Shown: positions 54,449 through 63,491 of the stretch, piece by piece
Numbering within the stretch: the first letter of the stretch is position 1
Layout of the letters: every line of letters starts with the position of its first letter
From: an uncultured bacterium
GTDB lineage: Bacteria; Bacillota_I; Bacilli_A; RFN20; CAG-826
Direction: 5' to 3'
Assembly: GCA_949290395.1 (NCBI GenBank)
Contig: CASERQ010000002.1
Location: 194,727 to 258,726, forward strand
DNA: 64,000 bases
Translations under genes and position numbers: made by a program
The notes under the pieces: model-generated
Seen by the model: only the letters and a program-made list of their open reading frames with translations
What the model was told of the DNA's origin: nothing
Databases searched by the model: none

Positions 54449-55963
54449 CTATTTTGCACTACGATTATATTTAACTAAAATCTCTTTAATAGAATTTTTA
54501 AGATGCGTTGTTAAATCACTCCACAAAAATCTATATGTCCAGTTTTCTTCATTAACAGTTCCTGGTACGTTCATTCTAGCTTCTTTCCCTTGAAAAAGAA
54601 TATCTGACATCATTAAAGTTACGTGATTTGCTTTACTCGCCAAGGCGACTTCAATTGCAAGACGCGATTTCTCAAATAAAGAAGCTCCCTCAATAACTTC
54701 TACTCCAAGTTTATGTGCTTCTTCTTTAATACGTTGATCACCAAGTTTAATCATTTCAGGATCTAAAGTCTCATAAGTCCCTTTAATAGTATTATTATCG
54801 TGATCTCCTAAATAAAGATAAACATTTTCACTAATATTTGAAGGAAGTAATTCTTCTTTATAGAATTTTGTATCAAACATGTTTCTAAAGAAAATTCTAA
54901 GGCCTGGCAAGCCACTTTCTTTAACAAAGTTATCGACTTTTTCAGAATACATTCCAGCATCGTTTGCTATTAAATTTAAGTTTGATTTAATGTCTTCAAT
55001 AAACTTAATTCCAGGACCTTTTAGATAAATTCCTTTTTTAGCATTTTTACTTCTAAAAGGAACAGCGTAAACTTCAACAAATCCTCTAAAATGGTTTAAT
55101 TTTGTTCGATCAAAAAAACTTTTAGAAAGATTTAAACGGTACTTCCGCCATTTATAATTATTAAGTTCCATGTACTCCCAATCATAAAGAGGATAGCCCC
55201 ATTTTTGTCCATCTTTTCTAAAATAATCTGGCGGGAAGCCAACAACATAAGTAGGAATATTCCTTTTATCAATCAAAAATAACTCTGGACTCATATACAT
55301 TGCATCAGAGTTATAACTTAAAAAGTGAGGAACTTCACCAATTATATCGATGTGTTTACTTTTAGCATAAGCATGTAATTTATCCCATTGTTTTATAAAA
55401 ATAAAAGATAAAAATAAATAATAATCTATGAGATCTGCATGCTTTTTGGTATATTCTTCCTTGATTTCTTCAGAATAATATCTGTCTTCAAGCCTAAAGT
55501 TATACCAAGAATTATTGTTATTTAATGATTTGATGGTTCTAAATAAAGCATATTGAAAACGATAGTTGTTATTTTTGAATTCTAAGAATTCTTTATCTTC
55601 TTTGTTAAATCTACGAAAAGCGATTTTGAGAAGATTTTCTTTGATTATTTTTAAAGAAGCATAATTTACTTTTCGAGGAGATTGCGTAAAATTAATCCCT
55701 GTAAAATCACGACTTGTAAGTAAGCCATCTTTTATAAGTTCATCAAAATCAATAAGTAAATAATTTAAGCTAAAAGCACTAGGAATATCATAAGGAGAAT
55801 TTCCTCCTCCTATATCTTCAATAGGTAAAATTTCCCAATATGAAAATCCAGTCTCACTTAAAAAATCTATAAATTTAAATGCATTTTCTCCTAATGTTCC
55901 AATTCCATATTTCCCAGGAAGCGAACTTATTGCAAGTAATACGCCACATTCTTTTTGACTCAT
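54449..55963 (-). CDS. MalQ-like pseudoenzyme (GH77 fold lacking catalytic residues)
   Basis: 504 aa, clearly a paralogue of the adjacent amylomaltase over its full length (GKYGIGTLGENAFKFIDFL, VVGFPPDYFRKDGQKWGYPLYDW in parts). The catalytic positions have changed: nucleophile Asp to Asn290 (KLNHFRGF), acid/base Glu to Asn334 (LIANDAG). Only the third Asp (Asp389, GDHDNNT) remains. DLPIY has become EVPHF. The frame is open and the fold motifs are kept, so it is probably expressed as a non-catalytic glucan binder or regulator (inference). A weak TATAGA lies 8 nt before the ATG and no Shine-Dalgarno is seen. Confidence 0.88.
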   Translation of the reverse strand: MSQKECGVLLAISSLPGKYGIGTLGENAFKFIDFLSETGFSYWEILPIEDIGGGNSPYDIPSAFSLNYLLIDFDELIKDGLLTSRDFTGINFTQSPRKVNYASLKIIKENLLKIAFRRFNKEDKEFLEFKNNNYRFQYALFRTIKSLNNNNSWYNFRLEDRYYSEEIKEEYTKKHADLIDYYLFLSFIFIKQWDKLHAYAKSKHIDIIGEVPHFLSYNSDAMYMSPELFLIDKRNIPTYVVGFPPDYFRKDGQKWGYPLYDWEYMELNNYKWRKYRLNLSKSFFDRTKLNHFRGFVEVYAVPFRSKNAKKGIYLKGPGIKFIEDIKSNLNLIANDAGMYSEKVDNFVKESGLPGLRIFFRNMFDTKFYKEELLPSNISENVYLYLGDHDNNTIKGTYETLDPEMIKLGDQRIKEEAHKLGVEVIEGASLFEKSRLAIEVALASKANHVTLMMSDILFQGKEARMNVPGTVNEENWTYRFLWSDLTTHLKNSIKEILVKYNRSAK

Positions 55964-56017
55964 GACTAAATTCTATAAACTTTTCTTTTAAAAAGCATTA
56001 AAAAGTATTTTTTAAAA

Positions 56018-56046
56018 TTGATTTTGACTCTTCTCTTTACTAACAT
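56018..56046 (+). promoter_or_regulatory. Promoter of GH13 gene, probably leaderless
   Basis: TTGATT (56018-56023), 17 nt, TAACAT (56041-56046), 7 nt, ATG at 56054. There is no Shine-Dalgarno. The same geometry is seen at rnhC, ftsA and the DUF1848 gene. Confidence 0.5.
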
Positions 56047-56053
56047 AATATCT

Positions 56054-57340
56054 ATGAAAAACTATTTAAAAAATCAAATTATTTATCAAGTTTACGTTAG
56101 AAACTTCACTAAGGAAGGTACTTTCAATGCATTAAAAGCAAAACTTGATCACATCAAAGCTTTAAAAACCGATATCGTTTATCTTTTACCTGTTTCTCCA
56201 ATTGGAGAAATTAATAGAAAGGGTGATTTAGGTTCTCCTTATTCAATTAAAGATTATACTAAAATCAATCCAGAGCTAGGAACACTAGAAGATTTTAAAG
56301 ATCTCATCTCTGAGACTCATAAAAAAGGTATGAAGATCATGATTGATATAGTCTATAATCACACTTCTTGCGATTCATGGATTAAAGAAAATCACCCTGA
56401 ATGGATGTTCCATAAAGATGGTAAGATTACTGGAAAAGTTCCTGTTTGGAGTGATGTATATGATTTAGACTACTCTCATCCTGAACTTATCAAATATCTA
56501 GTTGATGTAATTGAATACTACTGCTCTTTAGGCGTCGATGGATTTAGATTTGACGTCGCAAGTTTAATTACTAAAGAATTCTTCATTGCTTTAAGAAAAA
56601 TGCTTGATGAAAAATATCCTGAAACCATTTTACTTGCAGAAAGCGTTCATCCAGGATTTGTTGATTCTTTAAGAAGTCAAAATTATAACGCTCTTAGTGA
56701 TTCAGAGCTTTATCAATACGCTTTCGACCTTCTTTATCCATATAATAGTTATGAAAATTTACGTAACTATTTAGATACAAAAGATGTTAGATGGCTTGAT
56801 TATTATAAATTCTCAGTCTTGCTTGAAGACAGCATGACTCAAGATTTTGCTCTTCGTATTAGAGGCTATGAAAATCATGACCAAAAAAGATTCTATGAAT
56901 TTACTCATGACTTTACTTTAATGAGAAATCTTGCTGCTCTTGCCCCATTTATGAAAGGGCCACTCTTTATTTACAATGGACTTGAAACAACAGCCGATCA
57001 CATGAATAGTCTTTTTACAAAAGACGTCATGAGCTGGGATATCGACAAAGATTGGTATGACTTCATTCTTAAACTTTCTGAATATAAGAAAGACGAAAAG
57101 AATCTTGAATTAAATACAACTTCTATTCTTTTAACAAAAGGCGAAAATGTTGCTTTAAAAAATACCTACAAAGATGAAAGTTACTCTTATGGATTATTCT
57201 CTTTAACTGGTAAAGAAGAATTAATTGAAGATGAGGCTTTAGTAGATGGAGAATATGTTGATTATTTAACAAACAAAACTTATCTAGTTAAAGATCACAA
57301 AATAAAAGTTAAAGAACCACTTTATCTCTTTAAAAAGTAA
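56054..57340 (+). CDS. GH13 alpha-glucosidase/alpha-amylase family enzyme
   Basis: 428-aa cytosolic glycoside hydrolase; no signal peptide. GH13 regions are intact: DIVYNHTS near 105-112, nucleophile in GVDGFRFDVAS near 175, acid/base Glu in ILLAESVHP near 202, and ENHDQKRF near 278 as the third Asp. The C-terminal beta domain is short. I start at 56054 (MKNYLKNQIIYQVYVRNF); the upstream TTG lies in the -35 element. Divergent from the malQ paralogue and probably degrading imported maltodextrins. Exact specificity (neopullulanase, oligo-1,6-glucosidase) not determined. Confidence 0.9.
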   Translation: MKNYLKNQIIYQVYVRNFTKEGTFNALKAKLDHIKALKTDIVYLLPVSPIGEINRKGDLGSPYSIKDYTKINPELGTLEDFKDLISETHKKGMKIMIDIVYNHTSCDSWIKENHPEWMFHKDGKITGKVPVWSDVYDLDYSHPELIKYLVDVIEYYCSLGVDGFRFDVASLITKEFFIALRKMLDEKYPETILLAESVHPGFVDSLRSQNYNALSDSELYQYAFDLLYPYNSYENLRNYLDTKDVRWLDYYKFSVLLEDSMTQDFALRIRGYENHDQKRFYEFTHDFTLMRNLAALAPFMKGPLFIYNGLETTADHMNSLFTKDVMSWDIDKDWYDFILKLSEYKKDEKNLELNTTSILLTKGENVALKNTYKDESYSYGLFSLTGKEELIEDEALVDGEYVDYLTNKTYLVKDHKIKVKEPLYLFKK

Positions 57341-57341
57341 T

Positions 57342-57767
57342 ATGCGTTTAAAATTATTTCGTATTTTTAATTTGGCTGCTAACATAGTCTCTTTAGCAGT
57401 TTCCATAATCGTCTTTGTTTTTTCGATTATTCACGATGAAGATCCATTCCATATGGCAGCAATTGCTTGTGGTCTTGCAGTAGTTTTTTCAATATTTTTG
57501 CTTGCTGTTAGTATTAAAAATATTCATAAACAAACATGTATGCTAGTTGATCTAGCATTCAACAAAGACTTCTCAAAAAACAAAGTTGCTTTTTATGGAG
57601 CAATTGTTTTGCTTGTATTAAGTGTACTAATGGTAATTGGTGGAATTTTACTAATTACTTTAGTCAAACAATATCTAATTGCCTGTCCATTAATGGAGTT
57701 AGGGAATATTATTTTCTTTAATATTATTTCTTTCTTTGTCTATATGTATGTCGAACTTCACTACTAA
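57342..57767 (+). CDS. Four-helix membrane protein of unknown function
   Basis: 141 aa with four hydrophobic segments (about 8-32, 42-62, 84-106, 112-138) and few charged residues outside loops. The ATG is 1 nt after the GH13 stop and lacks a clear ribosome site, so it may be translated by coupling. Family not recognised. The position hints at a link to glucan metabolism but nothing in the sequence proves it. Confidence 0.65.
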   Translation: MRLKLFRIFNLAANIVSLAVSIIVFVFSIIHDEDPFHMAAIACGLAVVFSIFLLAVSIKNIHKQTCMLVDLAFNKDFSKNKVAFYGAIVLLVLSVLMVIGGILLITLVKQYLIACPLMELGNIIFFNIISFFVYMYVELHY

Positions 57768-57810
57768 AAAAATGGAGTTTTGCAGGGATTTTAAATAATA
57801 TTAAGAGTTT

Positions 57811-58020
57811 TTAAAAGATAAGACCATGAATTAGATTTCTATTTATGGTCTTTTTTGATGTTTCATAAAGCACAAAACTACCATAAATCGCTATTTCTAA
57901 AATTATGATAGAGTAATAATAAAACTCAGGATCTTTTATGTCAGGACGCGTAGCAAAAACAATAAACAAAACTATATCAATTACTAAAAACACCAAAAAT
58001 AAAATAACACTCTTTTTCAT
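57811..58020 (-). CDS. Small two-helix membrane protein
   Basis: 69 aa with two hydrophobic stretches (about 5-22 and 35-52) and a basic end. GAGGTTAG sits about 6 nt before the ATG at 58020, supporting translation. Its 3' end overlaps a weak plus-strand hairpin (arms 57820-57827 and 57845-57852, then a T-run) that could terminate the 141-aa gene. Family not recognised; it may be co-transcribed with the DUF1848 gene 36 nt upstream. Confidence 0.6.
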   Translation of the reverse strand: MKKSVILFLVFLVIDIVLFIVFATRPDIKDPEFYYYSIIILEIAIYGSFVLYETSKKTINRNLIHGLIF

Positions 58021-58056
58021 TTTCTAACCTCATTTATAAAGCAAAAATATCTAATC

Positions 58057-58980
58057 CTATTTTCTAACTTTGACAACATCTCCTTCTTCAAGTTCACCTA
58101 TTAATAAAGATGAATTTTCATCATGATTTTTATAATTTTCTTTTACTTTATTTTCATCAAAATTCGCGTAGCAATATTTACATAAAGATAAACAAGAATT
58201 GTAATCTCCTATATCCACTGTTTCTACGCACTTACAAGTAAACTTATCATTTCCTTTTGTTGTTTTCTTAAATTTAACTACTTTGTTTAACTTTTTCATT
58301 AGACTATTTGCGTGTTCTAATGATAAGCAGGCACCTTGTTTAAAACCATATTCACTTAAATCATTACGTTCGCCACAAGTAAATATTTCAAAATTATTGT
58401 CTTTAGCTATCTCATAAAAGTTTTTACCAATTACTTCATAATCTTTTTCAGTGAAAGGTAAAATACGTAGGAATTTATCATTATTTTTTAAAACATTTTT
58501 ATATAAATCAATAAATGATATAACAATAGTATTAGCATAGCCTTTTAAACTTTCGCATAACTTTTTAAATGCTTTTATATGATATGAAATTGTATATTTT
58601 TCACTTTTAAAGATTGGATCAAAGCGTATAAAAATATTTTCTTTTCCATACCTTAAAGATAATTTTTTTACGCTTTCTATCACTTCTTTTTTGATTTTGC
58701 CTATACGAGGTTCTATGTCTTCTTTATAAGGCGTAATTGTAATATGAAAAACTAAAGGAATTCCTTTTGTTAAGTTATCTAACTCATCTAAATAAGGAAA
58801 AAGTGGAATAGGATTTTTAGTACAAAACATAATAATATCCACGTCTTCCATATAAATTCTTGATACAAGTCTTCTATTATAAGGATTTCTTGTATCAAAA
58901 AATCCAGCTTTTAGTCGATTAATAAGCCATTTTGGATAGTAAGTTAAAATATCAGTTCTGCCACTAATAAATAAGACCAT
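58057..58980 (-). CDS. DUF1848 family protein with C-terminal Cys cluster
   Basis: 307 aa. N-terminal SGRTDILTYYPKWLINRLKAG and DIIMFCTKNPIPLFPYLDEL are typical of DUF1848. A TIM-barrel-like middle (FHITITPYKEDIEP, FIRFDPIF) and a C-terminal cluster CKCVETVDIGDYNSCLSLCKYCYANF (about 240-265, Cys spacing CxC...CxxxCxxCY) suggest an Fe-S or zinc site. Function not established; the fold recalls radical-SAM-like proteins. The ATG has a promoter 7 nt upstream (leaderless). Confidence 0.85.
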   Translation of the reverse strand: MVLFISGRTDILTYYPKWLINRLKAGFFDTRNPYNRRLVSRIYMEDVDIIMFCTKNPIPLFPYLDELDNLTKGIPLVFHITITPYKEDIEPRIGKIKKEVIESVKKLSLRYGKENIFIRFDPIFKSEKYTISYHIKAFKKLCESLKGYANTIVISFIDLYKNVLKNNDKFLRILPFTEKDYEVIGKNFYEIAKDNNFEIFTCGERNDLSEYGFKQGACLSLEHANSLMKKLNKVVKFKKTTKGNDKFTCKCVETVDIGDYNSCLSLCKYCYANFDENKVKENYKNHDENSSLLIGELEEGDVVKVRK

Positions 58981-58987
58981 GAGTTTA

Positions 58988-59016
58988 ATTTAAATCAAAC
59001 TTTGTTATTTTGACAA
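58988..59016 (-). promoter_or_regulatory. Promoter of DUF1848 gene, probably leaderless
   Basis: TTGTCA (59011-59016), 17 nt, TTAAAT (58988-58993), 7 nt, then the ATG at 58980 on the minus strand. No Shine-Dalgarno. Confidence 0.5.
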
Positions 59017-59073
59017 TAAGAAAAAATATATTATGTTTCTAAATAAGAATTGCTGAATAAATCGATTTATAAT

Positions 59074-62000
59074 CTAACTCTTGTAATATTTAAATGAACA
59101 AGATTTTTCTGGATCATCAAAAAGAATAAAAATGGAATAGGTGCCTTTCTGTAAATGATATATTTTGAATTCTTTTCCGCTATCAGGATCGCTCCAAACT
59201 CGATCATAGTCAGGTAACAAATTGTCATCACTATTTTTTAAAGCATCGTAAAAAACAAAATCTGCAGCATTATTATATTCAAATGTATAATCTCCCTCTT
59301 CTTGAATTTCTAATTCGACAACAAATGCTCCTAAATTATAAGAATCTTCAATAACAATTTCACTATTTTCTTCTATTTTCACACACTCTATAACATCATA
59401 CTTTAAAACATACTCTTTTTCGTTATAGTTAATATAATTTTCCTTTACTCCTGGGGTAGTTAAATCAATTGCAGAAACCAAAGTTGTTGACGGAATGTAG
59501 GTATAATTATAAAAATGACCATCTATTAATCCACCATCAAGATTTATGTATTCATAAACATAAGAATCTACGCCTATATAAATATCATACGGATAATCAA
59601 TACCAATATCTTGGTTTTGTACAAAAGATGGAAAATACAGAAACGCATCTTCTTCTTGAATAATTTCTACGTAGATATAGCTAGGAATATCTTTTTCAAA
59701 AGAAGTTGTTTCTACAACATCAATATAAATGTCGACAGGATTCCCAAAGTAGCCATTTAATGTACTTGTAAAAACTACTGTAGAACCAACATCTGAATAA
59801 CTTGGGTTAAAGTCATTAAAACTCTCTTGCGTAAAGTAAAATTGTTCAATAACCTTTACTTTCTTTGTTAATCGTCCACTTGCATCTCTATATAAACCTC
59901 TAATTCCATAATAAACATCAACATAATCTTCTAAAAACATGCCGCTATTATAATCATAAGGTGTATTTACATAGTATTTAGGTTCTCTATCTCCAGACAA
60001 TAATTCATTCACGTAGTATTCAAACTTAAATGTTTTATTCGTCGTTTGATCAAAATATGTTGTTTGAACTTTCCCTGCAATTGAAGTATCTAAATGATTA
60101 GAAAAATCCGTTTTATTTAAATTAAATGCATATGATTCCGTTTTTATCGAACATTCAATGCCAAATTCGTTTTGGATTACTGTCATCTCGTATCCATAAT
60201 AGTATAATTCATCATCTACAGGTACAAACTGATAAAAAGATTTATTCTCTAAACAATATTCTTTTGTTATAACCTCTGAAACATAAACTTTTGTTAGGAA
60301 GTTATTTCCATTAGTATCTTTAAAAGTCATTGTTGTTAGACCTGGCTTTGACGTATCTAATTCAGTTAAAGAATCGATAGAATTAAAATCCAAATATATA
60401 AATCTTTCACCAAAAAATTCGTCCTCAAAAACTATTGTTATAGTAAGGTTGGAAATCATGAGGTCCTCTACATTTTGCTCCTCATACAAATAGTTTCCAG
60501 GTGTATAAATTTTACCATTAATAATTTGTTCATCTTCGTAAACAAAATAAACTATATATAGATATACTCCTTCAAATTCCAAAAAAGCACTTTTTAAACC
60601 TGTTGTTGATAAATCTAAATTAAATTGACCTAACGAAATCGTATAGTACTCACTATTTAAGCCAGACCCAAAGATTAAATCAATGTTTTCTAAATCATTA
60701 ATGCTAATTCTACTTCTGTTAAAACATAAAGTCTGTGAATATAATGAGGATATTGGCCATATATAACTATAACTTAATAAATTTTTAAATTTATCTGGAA
60801 TAGTCAAACTATAATATGGTGAATTATTAACTACATAATAAAATTGAGACACTTCAAATCCTTTATAATAAAGAAAGCCAATTCCAGAATGAACATATGT
60901 CGTATCTACTCCCACGACTGAGTATAGACTTTTTAAACTTTCATCCATAGAAATAAGAAAATGAGATAATGGATCCGAATTCAGTGAAAAACTAATAACA
61001 TCGCCATAATAACATAACTGCACTTCATTATTATTTTTTTCAAAGTTCTTAAGAGTGTCGGTCAAATTAGAAATATAATCTTCAAAATAGTTTTTTATTG
61101 AATCCGTATTTTGCTCTTCTCCTACTAGACCTTGCAAGTCTTCAGCAAGAGAAAAAAGTTCTGCGATACGAAATTCAATTACGTCAATATTTGCAAAATT
61201 ATAACTGTTATAAAACATATTGTAATTATTAGGAATTACATTGAAAATAACCTTAGCAAGAATGTTTAAAATAATTTCAAAACCGTCAACAAATTTAACA
61301 AAAAAATCGTCATTTTGCATTAATAACTGAAAATTTGAAGAATTTTTTAATTCTAGAAACGAGCGCAAATAATATTCGGATTTATTTATATTGAGAGAAT
61401 TATTAATCAAATCAGAAATAAAAGTTAAAATCCCGTCTGAGTGCGTATCATTTACTACATAATCAGACAAAACTTTTAGTGAATAATAAAAAGATTTAAT
61501 ATCATTTTCATCTTTTGTGTCAAAAAAACTAAATGTCTCTTTAAGTGCATCAAAACTAATATAAAAACCACAAATTTTCAAACAATATCCAATAATTACA
61601 CCTAAGTTTTCATTCTTTAATAAAGAAAGAAATGAATCATAACCAGGTAGAATATCATTTATTATTTTAAAGATAACTTTCAGATTACTTCTTGATAATT
61701 TATAATCATCAGGATTTTCGAATTTTTCTAAATCTTCCATTGTAAAATTATCAAATAGAAGGCGAGTAAAGTCATAACTTATTTTAGAAAATTTAAATAA
61801 ATTATTTTCAGAAACATTACTTGAAGGCAACTTCATCGAACCACTTTCAATATTCGGATTTATAAAACTTCCGAAATAATTTGCTGCCTCAAAATTTCCT
61901 TCGTTTTCATAATATGTTTTCAGCATTTTACTATCTTTATACAAAGCATCAATTGAATTGATAATGTAGAGCATCTGCCAATTCAAGTAATAATACATTA

Positions 62001-63408
62001 TTTGATTAAAAAGATTCTCTGGAACAGAAGATGATAAATTTGAAATTGCTCCGGCAAAATAATTACCTTCGTATGAACTAGAAGCAAATAGATAGCTAAA
62101 ACATGAAACCACTGTTTTTAATGACTCTAAAGGCATATCAATTTTGCTTATTACACAATCATAAAAATCACAAGCAAAATAGCTATTATTGGTTAATGAA
62201 GCATCATAATTCATGCCAAAAACTTCATTAACAGTATTTAAATAATCTGCATAACTTATTCGATTCCCAGAATCCGGATATGGCACCGCATCTATTTCAT
62301 AACCTTTTTCAAATTCTGCTACTGGATCAAAAGGGGCTTCACTAAACCCAATACTAATAATGTTTTCACCTTCGTTTGGATAAATCTTATATAAATTATC
62401 TGAAATTTGATTGTAATCACTAGGAATGTAAATGTAATTTGTTTGAAAATTTTTATTTGGTTCAATTGTTAAAGTAACTTCTTCTCCCACTTCGCCTTCC
62501 GTTTTATCAACACTTGCGCTACCCAGACTTTCATCATATTCAAGCGCGATTTCAAAATATCTTATTGGTTTAACAAGCATATTAAAAGTTACAAATAAGG
62601 TGTTAGTTCCTCTTATTGGCGTAATTTTATATTCATTAATACTTGTTAATTCAAGTTGACTGCCATTAAAGTAAACTCCTTCGACTTCATAACCTTCATT
62701 TGGAACTACATTAAAAGTTACTTCCTTCGTTCCATCTGTGTAACCTGATGTATTTTCTAAATTTATTGTTCCATATTTTTCGTTATAGACTAAATCGATA
62801 TTAAAGTTTTCAAATTCTTCAATGATATTTCCGCCTTCAAATTCAACTTTAACTAAGTTATCACCTTTAACGGGTTTAAAAGTAAATTCTAAATTTTCTT
62901 TGCTGAATTCAACATCATTAACAAGAATCGAAGAAACTTCATTACCTCCATAAGGTTTAACACTTACATTGACAAAAGTTTCAAGATAGTTAGACCCTTT
63001 TACTGGGCTCACCCTAACTTCGCCTTTAGTAGTATCATAATTAGTTAAAATTTGATATGAATTATCTACCGTTGGATCTACATATGGTTTATAGAAAGCA
63101 ACAATAATTTCATTTTTTCCTTTTTGAGCCGTAAAAGAAATACTTTCGCTAATTTCAGCTTTTATTCCATTAATTTTAACTAAACTAATCTCATAGCCGG
63201 CATTAGGTTTTATCTCTAAAGTAATAGTTTCACCTGGCTGACATTCAGTTTTTGAAGCCGTTACACTTCCTAAACTTTTATCATAGTTTAATTCAATTAT
63301 AGTTTTTTCTTCTTGCGTTTCATTATTCGCACATCCACTTATACTAGGCAAAATTATAGTTCCAAACGTTAGTGATAAAATTAAATTTAACAATAGTTTT
63401 CGTCTCAT
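59074..63408 (-). CDS. Very large surface lipoprotein with InlB-type and Big_3-like repeats
   Basis: 1444 aa. The start at 63408 is chosen because GAGGT is 6 nt upstream; the ATG two codons earlier abuts it. Signal peptide MRRKLLLNLILSLTFGTIIL with lipobox ISGC. Four to five N-terminal repeats of the type LxYDxSLGSVxxxKTExxxGExVTLxIxPNxGY (about 35-350) look like divergent InlB B-repeats. The middle (about 370-830) is helical. The second half has beta modules with DTSKPGLTT-type motifs resembling bacterial Ig-like group 3. The end (EEGDYTFEYNNAADFVFYDA) recalls a pre-peptidase C-terminal domain. Probably adhesion or surface display. Confidence 0.82.
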   Translation of the reverse strand: MRRKLLLNLILSLTFGTIILPSISGCANNETQEEKTIIELNYDKSLGSVTASKTECQPGETITLEIKPNAGYEISLVKINGIKAEISESISFTAQKGKNEIIVAFYKPYVDPTVDNSYQILTNYDTTKGEVRVSPVKGSNYLETFVNVSVKPYGGNEVSSILVNDVEFSKENLEFTFKPVKGDNLVKVEFEGGNIIEEFENFNIDLVYNEKYGTINLENTSGYTDGTKEVTFNVVPNEGYEVEGVYFNGSQLELTSINEYKITPIRGTNTLFVTFNMLVKPIRYFEIALEYDESLGSASVDKTEGEVGEEVTLTIEPNKNFQTNYIYIPSDYNQISDNLYKIYPNEGENIISIGFSEAPFDPVAEFEKGYEIDAVPYPDSGNRISYADYLNTVNEVFGMNYDASLTNNSYFACDFYDCVISKIDMPLESLKTVVSCFSYLFASSSYEGNYFAGAISNLSSSVPENLFNQIMYYYLNWQMLYIINSIDALYKDSKMLKTYYENEGNFEAANYFGSFINPNIESGSMKLPSSNVSENNLFKFSKISYDFTRLLFDNFTMEDLEKFENPDDYKLSRSNLKVIFKIINDILPGYDSFLSLLKNENLGVIIGYCLKICGFYISFDALKETFSFFDTKDENDIKSFYYSLKVLSDYVVNDTHSDGILTFISDLINNSLNINKSEYYLRSFLELKNSSNFQLLMQNDDFFVKFVDGFEIILNILAKVIFNVIPNNYNMFYNSYNFANIDVIEFRIAELFSLAEDLQGLVGEEQNTDSIKNYFEDYISNLTDTLKNFEKNNNEVQLCYYGDVISFSLNSDPLSHFLISMDESLKSLYSVVGVDTTYVHSGIGFLYYKGFEVSQFYYVVNNSPYYSLTIPDKFKNLLSYSYIWPISSLYSQTLCFNRSRISINDLENIDLIFGSGLNSEYYTISLGQFNLDLSTTGLKSAFLEFEGVYLYIVYFVYEDEQIINGKIYTPGNYLYEEQNVEDLMISNLTITIVFEDEFFGERFIYLDFNSIDSLTELDTSKPGLTTMTFKDTNGNNFLTKVYVSEVITKEYCLENKSFYQFVPVDDELYYYGYEMTVIQNEFGIECSIKTESYAFNLNKTDFSNHLDTSIAGKVQTTYFDQTTNKTFKFEYYVNELLSGDREPKYYVNTPYDYNSGMFLEDYVDVYYGIRGLYRDASGRLTKKVKVIEQFYFTQESFNDFNPSYSDVGSTVVFTSTLNGYFGNPVDIYIDVVETTSFEKDIPSYIYVEIIQEEDAFLYFPSFVQNQDIGIDYPYDIYIGVDSYVYEYINLDGGLIDGHFYNYTYIPSTTLVSAIDLTTPGVKENYINYNEKEYVLKYDVIECVKIEENSEIVIEDSYNLGAFVVELEIQEEGDYTFEYNNAADFVFYDALKNSDDNLLPDYDRVWSDPDSGKEFKIYHLQKGTYSIFILFDDPEKSCSFKYYKS

Positions 63409-63491
63409 ATTCATACCTCTTTTAAAAAGTAAAAACTAGTTTTATCATTTTTTATTCAACACTTAATACATTTTTCGCATCGTATACTTTA

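Noticed and set aside
56018..56053. TTG start for the GH13 gene
   Set aside because: The TTG is part of a -35 element and has no ribosome site; homology starts at MKNYLKNQIIYQ.
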